This document shows, in pieces, positions 1 to 10,656 of a stretch of DNA of 64,000 nt (positions within the stretch are counted from its first letter, which is position 1; the number at the start of each line of letters is the position of its first letter). The stretch lies in assembly GCF_947172395.1 (NCBI RefSeq), contig NC_069092.1, positions 9,717,418 through 9,781,417 of the forward strand. The letters run 5' to 3'. The translations under genes and the position numbers were made by a program. The notes beneath the pieces are model-generated. The model was not told the DNA's origin, ran no database searches, and saw only the letters and a program-made list of their open reading frames with translations. The DNA comes from Bicyclus anynana (lineage: Eukaryota > Arthropoda > Insecta > Lepidoptera > Nymphalidae).

Positions 1-69
1 TTTGGCCTAACCCCTTTCATTATGAGAGGAGACCCGAGCCGAATATGGGTTGATAATGATGATGAAGAT
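1..69 (+). mobile_element. SINE-A 3' end, cut by window start
   Basis: Contains the SINE-A 3' block TGGCCTAACCCCTTTCAT, GAGGAGAC, then GCCGAATATGGGTTGATAAT and an ATGATGATG tail. The family is described at 10338-10656. Confidence 0.8.
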
Positions 70-563
70 ATTTTAATTTACAATTTTAATAATTCAAGTA
101 TTGCAAATAATTTATGACGAAAGCATTTAGAGTATTCATATAAATTGATGTTTAATATAAAATGCCGGAATATTTCAATTATAATTATTAATGATACAAT
201 TAAACTATTTGCACGTAAAGAATCCTTTCATATTCTTTACGTGCAAATAGTTTAATTGCAAGCGAAGCGTTGCATTTTCGACAATTTAATACTATTACTT
301 TTTTAATGCAGTGCCATTAATGTTCTGTTTTAATTTTCGCTCCTGGTAAAATCAAGTGACACTTACAGTAAGTAAAAATTATGTTTTAAAAGCTCTTTTC
401 GGATGTTACAGCTTAATAACCTTGTATGTGACTTTGATGTCACCTTTTTAAATTAAAAATTATGCTTTACTTTTACATTAAAGACAGGCTTACATAAATA
501 TGTCTAGTTTCAGTTCATTCATCAATTTTTTTTTTCAAACCGTTGTTTTGTATTTTATCTTAT
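70..563. other. AT-rich non-coding stretch
   Basis: Apart from the hairpin at 197-258 I see no gene, RNA or recognisable repeat here. All frames are broken by stops. Confidence 0.6.
197..258. repeat. Perfect 27-bp inverted repeat, 8-nt loop
   Basis: Arms 197-223 and 232-258 are exact reverse complements (core ACTATTTGCACGTAAAGAAT), with loop CCTTTCAT. It is not part of any repeat family I recognise in the window, and no target duplication is seen. Confidence 0.9.
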
Positions 564-758
564 ACTAGCTGACGCCGCGCGGTCTTACCCGCGTGGTTCC
601 CGTTCTCTTAGGAAAAGGGGGATAATATATAGCCTATAGCCTTCCTCGATAAATGGGCTATCTAACACTGAAAGAATTTTTCAAATCGGGCCAGTAGTTC
701 CTGAGATTAGCGCGTTCAATCAAACAAACAAACTCTTCAGCTTTACATATTACTATAG
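564..758 (-). mobile_element. Helitron-like element (CCGCGCGG subfamily)
   Basis: Minus-strand copy from ACTAGCTGACGCCGCGCGG through GGGATAATATATAGCC, ATAAATGGGCTATCTAACAC and GCGCGTTCAATCAAACAAAC to the ATACTAATATTATAAA-like end. The family has a CTAG 3' terminus preceded by a short GC palindrome and no terminal inverted repeats, which fits non-autonomous Helitrons of the Lep1 type described in Lepidoptera. Confidence 0.65.
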
Positions 759-1680
759 AGTATTGATGTTAGAGCCATGTAGGTCCTTTTACAGAACCTG
801 TATTGCGGTAATGAGCTATTTGTAGCAGACAAATCATACGATGATGTCAGTTGCGCTGGGAAATGCTTTTTGCAATGAACGGCTTAGTGTTGAGCTGTTT
901 GGTGTTACAGACAACATTTAATATCTTAAATAGGATGTACTGTTGGTGACACTAAAAGGAATAAACGTATTTTCTTTTTTTCCTTTTAATTCAAGATTAT
1001 TGTGAGTGTGACACTAACGGACTGTTACAAGTGTCTCCACAACCCTTCCTGCTGACCTTTCGCCAACTAGCCTCTTCCTGACCGATCTAGCTTCCCGCCC
1101 GCCTGACCAGCCTCAGTTTCATGCCGATCCCATACCAGACGGTTGCTTAAAATTAATTCGTCTATTAGCTTAACCCAAGCTAATAGACGAATTAATTCTT
1201 CTCCCCCTCCTCCTCCATCTTCTAACAGGATGCAAGGGACTTCGTACGCGTGAAATTTCATTTATTCTCGCATAAACCATGAATTTTTCTGGTGTTTTAT
1301 CGTGAAAACAACTATAAGCACTTTCTTTCATAATTGATTTAAATCTAGTTATATATATTTATTTGTATAGATAGATAATAATATAGATATTTATTATATA
1401 AATAATTAATTTCGTGGTTCAGGGTTTTCGTAATTCCGCTAGTGATCTTATAAATCTAATTCAGTAGAGCGGATTCATTAACAGGGACTCGGACGTGTTT
1501 CTCGGTATATCTAAATAGCCCTTGTAACCTCCTAACGAGACTCTTGTAGGGGATTGAAGTATGTTTAGAGTAAAATCACACTAGCGACTTTTTGTTTCTA
1601 AACTAGAGTTGATAAAATAAATTGACTAAAGATATACTCTAAGTTATGATAAGAATTTGAAAATTTCATAATTAATATTT
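759..1680. other. Non-coding DNA with one hairpin
   Basis: Holds the inverted repeat at 1151-1197. A faint Helitron-like echo (TTTCGTGGTTCAGGG) is near 1410. Nothing else is recognisable and no coding potential is seen. Confidence 0.5.
1151..1197. repeat. Perfect 21-bp inverted repeat, 5-nt loop
   Basis: Arms 1151-1171 and 1177-1197 are exact reverse complements (AATTAATTCGTCTATTAGCT...) around AACCC. The flanks do not match a known transposon end. Confidence 0.9.
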
Positions 1681-1763
1681 TGAATTCAGCTTTTCACAAA
1701 TCCCGCAAGAACCATGAATTTTTCCGGGATTAAAACTTTCGCCTTTATAATATTAGTCTGATA
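1681..1763 (-). mobile_element. Helitron-like fragment (TCGCGGGCGTCC subfamily)
   Basis: Keeps TTCAGCTTTTCACAAATCCC, the GGAACCATGAATTTTTCC-type box and the ACTTTCGCCTTTATAATATT end in minus orientation. The middle and the 3' hairpin are lost. Confidence 0.55.
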
Positions 1764-2158
1764 ACAATCCATATCTACTTACATTACATAAATACATGTG
1801 AAAATGAGTTTTTCTGTTTGTTGCGCTTTCACGCCTAAGTCACTACGTTTCTCAAAGGTTACTTAAATTTATATTATTTTGTTAATTAAAAAGATAGTTA
1901 CGTAATAAGATACGTACTTTTATTTTTCCCCATTTTAAGAAACAGTAGTGCATTGTCGCTCGAAACGTTTTGTCGTGCGACATTTCGCTAGCTCAAACTA
2001 AGCTTTCAATATAAGAGCGCTTAACCCCTATCAGCGGGCCAGTCCCTCTTACCACGTGCGTGGCTCTTCACTGCGCCTATTAACGGATAATGGCTTGAAT
2101 TATCGCATTTCGATTGGACTATGTTACTAAAGACTTGAGCATTTTAAAAAGGAATTCA

Positions 2159-2443
2159 TTATCATCATCATCCATCATCATCATCACCATCATCACCAAC
2201 ATTAACATTCGTCGTTATCAACCCATATTCGGCTCACTGCTGAGCTCGAGTCTCCTCTCAGAATTGAAAAAGTTCTCTGATATGCAGGTTTCCTCACGCA
2301 TGTTTTCCTTCACCGTTGATACACGTGATATTTAATTTCTTAAAATGCACGCAACTGAAAAGTTAGAAGTGCATGTTCCGTACCGGATTCGAACCCACAC
2401 CCTCCAGAATCGGAGGCAGAGATCATATCCACTGGGCTATCAT
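2159..2443 (-). mobile_element. SINE-A, nearly full length
   Basis: On the minus strand it starts with an A-box-like CCCAGTGGATATGATC, has B box GGGTTCGAATCC, and ends GAGCCGAATATGGGTTGATAA followed by a long degenerate ATG-repeat tail (2161-2200). An internal deletion removes the AATCCGCATTGGGCC part of the body. Confidence 0.85.
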
Positions 2444-2646
2444 TGTTTAACATTAACATTACCAACATCATAATCATCAGACTATTGCAATGTTCACTAC
2501 AGGGCAAACTGGCCTATTCTCTAATTTGGTATTTATTAACAACCTATTAAAATAAACATCAAATCAACTAAGAAATGTCATGTCAAAGTTAGTGAATTAG
2601 CCTGCAGGTCAATAATATAATCCTATCAACTGAGGAAATATTTTAA
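2444..2646. repeat. Unclassified repeat related to 29875-30104
   Basis: Shares CCTATTAAAATA, AAATGTCATGTCAAAG and TTAGTGAATTAGC with the stretch near 29940-30100. At least two copies exist in the window, but the ends and class are not clear. Confidence 0.35.
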
Positions 2647-2827
2647 ACTGGCGGACGCCCGCGACTTCGTCCGCGTGGAATTCAGTTTTTCACAGATCCC
2701 GCGGGAACCATGGATTTTTCCAGGATGAGGGGTTTCAGCCAAATCGCTTCAGTAACCGTAGCTTAAAAAAGGAACAAACATACTTCACATTTACACACAA
2801 ACTTTCGCCTTTATAATATTAGTGTGA
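2647..2827 (-). mobile_element. Helitron-like element (TCGCGGGCGTCC subfamily)
   Basis: Minus copy beginning with the 3' hairpin GGCGGACGCCCGCGACTTCG, then GGAACCATGGATTTTTCC and ACTTTCGCCTTTATAATATT. The stem GCGGACG/CGTCCGC directly abuts the CTAG-type terminus, here mutated to CTGG. Confidence 0.65.
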
Positions 2828-3412
2828 TAAAAATTAATAAATGAAACATTAACGAAACATTCAATGAAACCTCTTCAAATTTGTGCCGTTCACGGTATAT
2901 TGTTCCGAGCTTAAAGCCTTGCAAATTACAAAGAAAGAAGTGTTAGGAATGCATCTCACGATCCTGAGGCATAATGGAGCAATTTCCCAGTCATTTCCCG
3001 GTGGCTCCACGATTTAGATATCTTGCGGTAGGTATTACAAAGTCTCTATTTGACGGCGAAGGCAGTATTTAACGAACAGTGGGGAATTTCATTAATAATA
3101 ATTATAGCTAATGTAGGTGTCACGTAAAAGGAACACCGATGATCGACTTGCGCGTTGGTTTTATCTGTAATAATTATTATAAATGCTGCAAATCTGTCGG
3201 TTTGTACGTCTGTTACGTTTAAACCATAAAATCAATTATTTTAAATCATGATGAGTATTGGTGATAAATGAAATTTTGGAATCAAACTGAACCTTGGAGA
3301 AAATATAGTTAGTGCTGAAAATAGTAGGAGAAAATAGAATTTCTTTTATATATATTTTTTAGGATAATATAGAGTAGGGTATGAAATGCATTACTCATTT
3401 TTAACCGACTTC

Positions 3413-4759
3413 CAAAAAGGAGGAGGTTCTACGTTCGGCTGTATGTATGTTTTTTTTTTTTTTTTTTATGTATGTCCAGCGATAATTCCGTCATTTGTGG
3501 ACCGATTTTAAAAATTCTTTTTTTGTTTTGAAGGGTTTGATTCCAGGGTGGTCCCATTTTTTTCATGTCAGGATCTGATGATGGCATCCTGGAGAAATCG
3601 AGAGGAACTTTCAAAAATTGTAGGGACGGCTAGTGCGTTTGTTAGTGTTTCCATAAGGTATTTTAAACCACTACAATTTTATGAAGGTCTGGAGTTGGTC
3701 TGATGATGGAGCTGATACACAGACGATGGAACTCGTCAACGATTTACAGCAGGTACCTTTTGTTTGGGCTTGATTTATTTGTATTGATGAGAACTTTCCA
3801 CCTAGATGGGTTGTGACTGTATTAAGGGTCTGATGATGAAGACAAAGGACAGTGAAGAGAACTCCTCGACGGTTCACAGTAGCTACCTTGTGTTTGGACT
3901 TGATAAATTTGTATTGATGAGAACTTTCCACCTAGATGGGTTGTGACTGTATTAGAGGTCTGGTGATGAAGACGAAGAATAGTTAAGGGAACTCCTCGAC
4001 GGTTCACAGTAGCTACCTTGTGTTTTGACTTGATAATTTTGTATTGATGAGAACTTTCCACTTGGATAGGTTGTGACTGTATTAAAGGTCTGTTGATGAA
4101 GATGAAGGAGAGTTAAGGGAACTCCTTGACGGTTCACAGTAGCTACCTTGTGTTTGGACTTGATAAATTTTACATTGATGAGAACTTTCCACCCATATGG
4201 ATTGTGACTGCATAGGGGGTCTGGTGATGAAGACGGAGGACAGTCACCTTTCACGTTTTTCTGAATATTCATATACGTGTGGATAAAGGGGGAGTTAGGA
4301 TAAAGGGGGAGTTAGGAGTACATGAGTTAAGGTAGTATTTTTAAAATTGGGATTGTAGGACTTAGATACTTATCATAAGAAAATAACGTTTCAACTAATT
4401 GCTCATTAATTTTTGTTCACACTCAGTTAGGTGTGCTAACACTAAAAATTAAAATATAAAAATTTTAATAAAAAAAATTCAACCGACTTCCAACTCTAAA
4501 ATTAACCTAAACTAAAAAGCAAAAAATAACATCTTACCTATGTGCTACCTTCTGATCAGTTTGAAGGCGGTGCCAATCCAGTGTCATGTTTTAATTAAAG
4601 CCGTTTCTGAAAGAACCACAGAAATTGTGTAATTTAAATGGCTTGAATTAAAACATCACTGGCTTGGTACCGCCTTCAATCTGATCAGAAGGTAGCACAT
4701 AGGTAAGATGTTATTTTTTGCTTTTTAGTTTAGGTTAATTTTAGAGTTGGAAGTCGGTT
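3413..4759 (+). mobile_element. AACCGACTTC-TIR transposon with internal tandem repeats and duplicated 3' end
   Basis: Left end AACCGACTTCCAAAAAGGAG at 3413. The right end GGAAGTCGGTT at 4749-4759 is its inverted counterpart. Between them lie a poly-T run, a 130-bp tandem repeat (3697-4250) and a long inverted duplication of the right end. There is no transposase ORF, so the element is non-autonomous. The same ends recur at 5632, 9133, 23204, 35014 and 54238. The superfamily is not certain. Confidence 0.65.
3697..4260 (+). repeat. 130-bp tandem repeat, about 4.3 copies
   Basis: Units begin at GGTCTGATGATG-type sequence at 3697, 3827, 3957, 4087 and 4218, giving periods of 130, 130, 130 and 131. 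Each carries GACGGTTCACAGTAGCTACC and GATGAGAACTTTCCACCTAG. The minus-strand open frames here (61-106 aa) are by-products of the repeat. Confidence 0.9.
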
Positions 4760-4785
4760 GAATTTTTTTTATTAAAATTTTTATA
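4455..4785. repeat. Large foldback: inverted duplication of the transposon 3' end
   Basis: Arms of about 150 bp (4455-4606 and 4634-4785) are near reverse complements. Each carries the TIR, GCTTTTTAGTTTAGGTTAA, CACATAGGTAAGATGTTATT and a GATCAGA/TCTGATC block. Arm differences are a few substitutions and small indels. Confidence 0.85.
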
Positions 4786-5631
4786 ATTCATAAAAAATAA
4801 AAGTTAACTTAAAATAATGAAAAAATTTGACGAGGCAAAAGTTGAAAGATCTTACTACTATATAATAATAAAGTAGAAAGTGTGTCGGCTCATTTTCCTA
4901 CCAAAGGTAAATTACGGTAGACAACTATGGAATTTGAACCATGGTGGTTTTGGAAGGTAGTTGTTACTAACGTACTGAAGCTACTTTTAATAACGTAAGT
5001 GGGGGGTAAAAACTTACCAAAATCTATATAAAAAACGTGTCTTTTATATCAAGTACGATAATGTATGTCTAAAATTACTGAGCTTCAAATAATATCATCA
5101 GCAAATATGAGGTATGTACCTATGCTTGATAAGTAGGTACCTAGTAAAATAAAATAAATATTTACGTGTAACGTAACCACACAAAAAGCATAAAGTTTTA
5201 TTAATACTAAAATAATCGCTTAAGCTTATTGCAAAGTATAAATATAATAATTATCGCTTTTAATATTACCTTGCCAATAACCACAAATGAAATAACAATC
5301 AACTTTAATGTATTATAATATTAAAGGATACGACTACGTTCGATAAAACACATCAAAACTTTTATAAATAAAAAGACCCGCGTTTTTACCCGCCAATATT
5401 TCCCTCGCAGGAATATCGTGTTATAAAGGATAGTATTTGTGCTAGACCAGATTATAATCTATCTTTATCGACACAGATATTTTTAATTTAATTCAGGGTG
5501 ACCAGCATGTGTAAAAATAACTTATTTTGGTGAAAAAAAATATTAGATTTATCTCTGTGCTAATTTTCACTTCAATCACTTTCCGCATTGAAATGCTAAT
5601 AAATGGTTCAAGTAACTCTTCTTTTTATTTT
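4786..5631. other. AT-rich stretch without recognisable features
   Basis: No gene or clear repeat. A weak imperfect palindrome lies around 4920-4975 (GTAGACAACTATGG / CCATGGTGG...TAGTTGTTAC). Confidence 0.5.
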
Positions 5632-5690
5632 TTAACCGACTTCAAAAAAAGGAGGAGGTTATCAATTCGTCGGATTTTTTTTTTTTTTTA
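5632..5690 (+). mobile_element. Left-end fragment of the AACCGACTTC element
   Basis: TTTAACCGACTTCAAAAAAA then GGAGGAGGTTATCAATTCG and a T-run, i.e. about 60 bp of left end only. Confidence 0.65.
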
Positions 5691-5712
5691 ATGTAAAGAA
5701 TATCATAACATT

Positions 5713-5895
5713 TCTAATATTATAAATGCGAAAGTTTGCATATTTCGGGCTTTACTCAAAAGAGTAAAAACTATATTTTGATGAAATTTGTCACAGCATA
5801 TTATAATCTGAAATAACACATTTTCCAAATAACTAAAGATGTGGTCCCCTATAATAATTCTATAAGTTAATCCAGACGAAGTCGCGGGCAACAGT
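5713..5895 (+). mobile_element. Helitron-like element, degenerate
   Basis: Opens with TCTAATATTATAAATGCGAA and closes with CAGACGAAGTCGCGGGCAAC. The final CTAG is eroded. Confidence 0.5.
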
Positions 5896-5907
5896 GTATT
5901 ATTTTGT

Positions 5908-6125
5908 CACACTAATATTAAAAAAGTTTGTGTGTAAGTGTGTAAGTATGTTTGTTTCTCTTTTACGCTGCAGCTATTAAAGCAATTTGGCTGAAATTTA
6001 GAATGGAAATAGATTTTGCTCTGGATTAACACATAGGCTACTTTTCATCCCGGAAAAATCCATGGTTCCCGCGGGATTTGTGAAAAGCTGAATTCCACGC
6101 AGGCAAAGTCGCGGGCGTCCGCTAA
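5908..6125 (+). mobile_element. Helitron-like element, nearly complete
   Basis: Starts CACACTAATATTAAAAAAG, has TTTGGCTGAAATTTAGAATG, TAACACATAGGCTACTTTTC and CCATGGTTCCCGCGGGATTT, and ends AGTCGCGGGCGTCCGCTAAT. Best example of the TCGCGGGCGTCC subfamily in this part of the window. Confidence 0.7.
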
Positions 6126-6597
6126 TATTCCATAAATAAGAGCAGAGCGTAGTAAATGAACGATGCGATAATTCAATCCGGCAGAGTGAACCTACTTTTG
6201 TAAACATAGTTGCCCGATTATCCGTAACCGAAAATATGAAATATTATATTTACGGCGATTATTTAAATTGATGTTTCATAAAATCGGTGGTTTTGTTGAA
6301 TTCCGGAAGCAAAATGTTCAATTATATTAATGAGACAGTTATTGTCCGTAAAAATATGACGTCAGGGAAATTGCAAGCGCCGTTCCCATCGCTGCAGTTT
6401 TCACGTTCCGCCGATTTAATATCATTACGCTTTTAAAGTAATGCCCGTAAATTATGTTTGATTTCATGTTTCATTTCATTCTGTTTTTTGGTATAGAACC
6501 GTTGTTTTTCCTTAATTAACACCTATAAATTTTACTATACTTATTATGTAGATTATTTTGAGCTGATTATTATCAAGAAATAAAGAAAGATTTTCTT
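6126..6597. other. AT-rich non-coding stretch
   Basis: No gene or recognisable repeat seen. Confidence 0.5.
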
Positions 6598-6800
6598 AAT
6601 TGGTCCAGGTCTGGCTAAAGACATACCGCCAAACGATTTAGCGTTCCGGTACGATGTCGTGTAGAAACCAAAAAGGAGTGTGGATTTCCATCCTCCTCCT
6701 GACGCAGTCTTAGATGGAAGCGGGCTAAGTTAGCCCGCTTCCATCTAAGACTGCGTCATCGCTTACCATCAAGTGAGATCGTAGTCATGTGCCAACTTGT
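6598..6800 (+). mobile_element. SINE-B, 5'-truncated, with internal inverted duplication
   Basis: Matches the body and tail of SINE-B: TTGGTCCAGGTCTGGCT, CGATTTAGCGTTCCGGTACG, GTAGAAACC..., TTAGCCCGCTTCCATCT, then CAACTTGTAAA. The normal AACAAG segment before GTTAGCCCGC is replaced by an inverted copy of the following 29 nt (see 6700-6758). Confidence 0.85.
6700..6758. repeat. Perfect 29-bp palindrome with 1-nt centre inside a SINE
   Basis: Arms 6700-6728 and 6730-6758 are exact reverse complements around a single G at 6729. The right arm is the normal SINE-B sequence; the left arm is an extra inverted copy. Confidence 0.95.
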
Positions 6801-7498
6801 AAAGCATAAAAAACTGGCAATATAATCACATATTCTACATGATATTGTATTAGTCATTCATTATCTTCTATAACTTCAAAGAAGTAAAAATTCTTACGGA
6901 ATTCGGAAATTAGTGATGTTGTATAGAGGACGAAGAGATAAATTTAACATTGTCACCCTACACCCGCACATCCGCATTAGAACAGTATGGTGGGTCCAAG
7001 CTCCATGTTCCCTCTCATATTAAAATAGGCGATAATGTTAAATAGGTATTTATCTACAAAAAGACAAAAATATTATGTCACCGCATTTAAGTAAACACCC
7101 TTAACATTTATTATCTTAAACGCGTAAAACGCTTTTTTCCCTATAAAATGGGTCGGTATATTGTTTCTGACGCTTTGAGTTTGTTTGAATGAATATTCAT
7201 AGAATGTATAATCTTTGAGGTTATCAAATAACTTACTATTTGTAAGTATTCATCATATTTTTGCTTGGAAAAAATACGACTTTTTCATAGTCTGGCAAGT
7301 TTGTTGATAACACTCCTATGATATGCGGGCGACAGGGGGAATGACTGCGCGGGTGAGAAATCGTGCGTGCGGGGAAGTGAAGTGCATCAGTCGAAGGTTT
7401 TCATTCATCGCTACATGTCCCCCGGCCCGCGCGCAACATCGGGAGTATTACGAACGTAGTTGCCAAGCTATAGTAATAGGTAGACAAAACATACAGCT
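6801..7498. other. Non-coding stretch, GC-richer at 7320-7450
   Basis: 7320-7450 is CpG- and G-rich (GACAGGGGGAATGACTGCGC, CCCCCGGCCCGCGCGC) but has no convincing ORF. It may be a fragment of a dispersed repeat; class unknown. Confidence 0.35.
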
Positions 7499-7776
7499 GT
7501 GCTAACATGCGACCTAGTGAAGAAAAATAGACTAAGTGTCGACCAATGGCATCGGAATCGTCGCAGTCCCTTTTTAGTACTAAAAAAAAATTCTGAAAAT
7601 TAAAGTAAAATTCTGAAAATTATTTTCTAAACAGCAATTTGTATCTTCTATCCGGAAAAATAATATCGACCCGCTTATAAATTATAAATAATAAAGGCCC
7701 ATTTTGGGACATGTCCTTTCATTTCATTTTCATTGTTGAAATTAGACGAAATAATGTCGTTGGTTGCATGTTAGCA
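7499..7776. repeat. Possible MITE with 16-bp inverted ends
   Basis: GTGCTAACATGCGACC at 7499 and GGTTGCATGTTAGCAC at 7761 are inverted with one mismatch and frame 280 bp of non-coding DNA. No target duplication was found, so this is tentative. Confidence 0.35.
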
Positions 7777-8484
7777 CTTCAGTGGTAATTTTCGACCAAT
7801 GAAGAGAAATACAGACAAATTTTCGTTCAATGGTGTCGGAGTATTTTCGTACCAACGAAATGAAAGAGAACCGTATATTTGGTTTGGTTACAACATAACA
7901 GTGGCGAAGGATGGAATTTAGATGAAGAAAAAGAAAAAGAAATTCATATATCTAGTTACAACAATGAATATGCATGATTTAAAGGTAAGCCGATGGGAAT
8001 CAGCTTGTATGCACTCTTCGCCGCTGCTACATAACCACATCCAAGTTGTACTAACGGTTCTGTTTACATGGTTTATTAAGACAAGTTTGAATATCAAAAT
8101 GTTATTACCATTTGAACTCAAAGAAAGTTAAATTACTTTTAAATGTGCTTCATAGTCGTCGATAAAATTAATTAAGCCGAGGGAGCGGAAAAGTTTTAAT
8201 TCGTGACCACAAATCGATTGGGGCGAAAGATCAAAATTATTCACTAGTACAATAACTTTACGAGCATTCTGGCCAAAGAACATTGGGAAGTTTTCTTGTT
8301 AAAACTTCTCTATTGCGAAATGAGAATAATAATTCTTAAAGCCGTTCCTTTACAAAGAAACACGGTTTTTTCTGCTCTAAAAGTCTGCCTATGTAAGCTG
8401 GTTAATAGTAATGATGTATTTTACACACATTTTATGGCTGTGTATATTTTTTGCACAAATGAGATCGTTGGGAGCTAATCATTA
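7777..8484. other. AT-rich non-coding stretch
   Basis: Open frames at 7918-8131 and 8296-8478 are short, overlap on both strands and resemble no known protein. No repeat is recognised. Confidence 0.45.
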
Positions 8485-8630
8485 TCTATACTAATATTAT
8501 AAAGAAGAAAGATTTGATAGTTTGTTTGTTTGCATTTATTAAGCTCCGAAACTACTGAACCGATTTAAAAAATTCCGGTTGCTAAAAGCTATATTTTTAT
8601 TATAGCGATAGATATAATGTATAATTTTAG
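8485..8630 (+). mobile_element. Helitron-like 5' fragment
   Basis: TCTATACTAATATTATAAAG start followed by GTTTGTTTGTTTGC and CCGAAACTACTGAACCGATT. The 3' part is absent, and the RTE tail begins soon after. Confidence 0.6.
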
Positions 8631-8870
8631 TTCAAAGCGCCGATGGGGTCCCAAGGTGCAGGTATGGCGACTCAGCACTAGGAAACGCAGTGTTGGTGAA
8701 CCCCCAGGTACGTAATATTACTGTGCCCAGGTGGACTGACGACATCAAACGAGTCGCAGGGATTCGCTGGATGCAGGCGGCTCAGGTTCGTGATGTTTGG
8801 AAGTCCTTACAAAAGGCCTATGTCCTGCAGTGGATTGACTGATATGAGGATGATGGTGATGATGATAATG
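8631..8870 (+). mobile_element. RTE-clade LINE 3' fragment
   Basis: GCCGATGGGGTCCCAAGGTG, GGTGGACTGACGACATCAAA, CGCAGGGATTCGCTGGATGC and TGTCCTGCAGTGGA, ending in ATG repeats. This encodes the degraded C-terminus (GRPPTRW..DDIKRVAGIRWMQ pattern) of an RTE endonuclease-reverse transcriptase. Confidence 0.8.
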
Positions 8871-9132
8871 CCTCCATACTGTTCCAACTTTGTTAAGTGA
8901 TAACATGACCAATCGGACAAAACTATGAACTATGATCGGTAGTGGGTCGGTTTCCTTTCAATCCAACTGACAAACTTCATATCCCCCTAAAAAATGTCCC
9001 AACATGCCCCCTCAAAAATTGTCCAACAAGTTTACATTTTAATTTTAAATATCTTTATTTATCTATTATGAAGTTGATTGTTTGTTTTGTTTATAAAATA
9101 ATTAATTACTTATTTAAAAAATATTACAACAT

Positions 9133-9300
9133 ACCGACTTCAAAACATAAACGACTTAAAAATATAAACGTACCCACGAAACTAAAATGCGAAAAATGAC
9201 AATATAATATTTTCTACCAATTGGTCACTTTGAAGGAGGTGCCAAGCCGGTGATTAATTCAAGGTGTACTATTATAAAATTTTTTGTTTCTAAGACATTC
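9133..9300 (-). mobile_element. Right-end fragment of the AACCGACTTC element
   Basis: Minus-strand CCTTCAAAGTGACCAATTGG and GAAGTCGGT-type end match the 3' part of the copy at 23204-23918. Degenerate. Confidence 0.5.
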
Positions 9301-10337
9301 TTTTTTCTTTAATGAAATTTTTTCAGTAACGACTAAAAGTTAACAACACACAGGCTTAACACCGACTTCTGGCCACTCAGTAAAAAGTTATGCGTGTCCA
9401 TATAAATATACACGTCCAATTGATAACCTTCTCGCCGTTTTTCGTCTGTTAAAAATGTCTTCTAAGAGCCAATTTTTAGGTAATATGAATAATAGTTAGA
9501 TATGGCTTACACAAATTAGAAATTAGTAGCAAAAATAGATAACCTGTTAATTTTTTTTTTGTATATTTTAATTAATATATTTTTAACGATCGCAGCGACG
9601 GACGTTATAGCGAGTAAATAAAAAAGTTGAGCAAAGTTGAAAGCCTCCGCGTGATTGCCTCCCCGGGCTATACAAATTTGTACTTAATAAAAAATTCGAA
9701 AATTCAAGTTCTTCCAATTAACTTAAATTGTTTTTTGTAGCAAAGTGGATGGATATTCGTGGAAGGTTATTTTTAGAAAACAAGTTTTCAAGTAAAATGA
9801 GAGATTATCTGGTTGACTTCAAATAGGTAGGTGTTTTTGTAGATTATAAGTATTTAATTAATTAATTTTCTGAGAAAATAACAACTATAGGTAGTTTACA
9901 AGCAGAACCTTATCTTTACACAAAATTATATCTAAATCATCCTGATCTTTTTTGTTGAAATAATATGAACTAAAATTTATTAATTGTTTTCATTATTATT
10001 AACAGAAATGAAATTCGAAATAAATATTTATCTTCTTACGAATACTATAGTATAAAAGAAAATTGCTTGACATGGTCTGTACGCTTAGACTTTTTAAACT
10101 ATGCAACGGATTTTATTATAATTTTTATTTTAGACAGATTTATTTAATAGGAAAATTTATTTTAGTTAAGTAAAGAATTACACATAGTGGATGCCGGCAG
10201 ATGAACTGCGTGAAATTAAATTTTTCACAAATCATGGACCATGATGGATCGTGATCCATGGTCATTCAAAAATACAGACAGACTGACAAAAATTTTAAAA
10301 AGTTGTATTTTAATATCATGTACCTAATATAATTAGC
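9301..10337. other. AT-rich non-coding stretch
   Basis: A degenerate Helitron-like piece (ACTGCGTGAAATTAAATTTT, CACAAATCATGGACC) is at about 10187-10262 in minus sense. The rest shows no recognisable feature. Confidence 0.45.
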
Positions 10338-10656
10338 CGAGCCGTGATAGTCCAGTTGATATGCCTCTGATTCCGGAGGGCGTAAGTTCGAATCCGCACC
10401 GGAGCATGCACCTCCAACTTTCCAGTTACCTATACAATTTTAACAAATTAAAGATCACGTACGTATTACGTCTCAAACGGTGAAATAAAAACATCGTGAG
10501 GAACCCTGCATACCTAAGATTTTTCTTAATTGTCTACGTGTGCGAAGTTTGCTAATCCGCATTAAGCCAGCGTGGTGGGCTATTGGCCCAACCCCTCTCA
10601 TTCTGAAAGGAGACTCGTGCTCAGCAGTGAGCCGAATATGGGTTGATAATGATGAA
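10338..10656 (+). mobile_element. SINE-A, full-length reference copy
   Basis: tRNA-derived 5' region GAGCCGTGATAGTCCAGTTG (A box) and AAGTTCGAATCCGCACC (B box) are followed by the family body CATCGTGAGGAA, TCCGCATTAAGCCAGCGTGG and CCCCTCTCATTCTGAAAGGA. The 3' end is GCCGAATATGGGTTGATAAT plus ATGATG. Length is about 320 bp. Such RNA polymerase III-driven SINEs encode no protein and need a LINE for movement; the 3' end suggests RTE. Confidence 0.88.

Noticed and set aside
3671..4272. Three overlapping minus-strand frames (79-106 aa) as a repeat protein family
   Set aside because: They coincide with the 130-bp tandem repeat; similarity among them comes from the DNA repeat.
7323..7505. GC-rich 60-aa frame as an exon
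   Set aside because: No splice sites or recognisable protein; composition and context fit a dispersed repeat fragment better.
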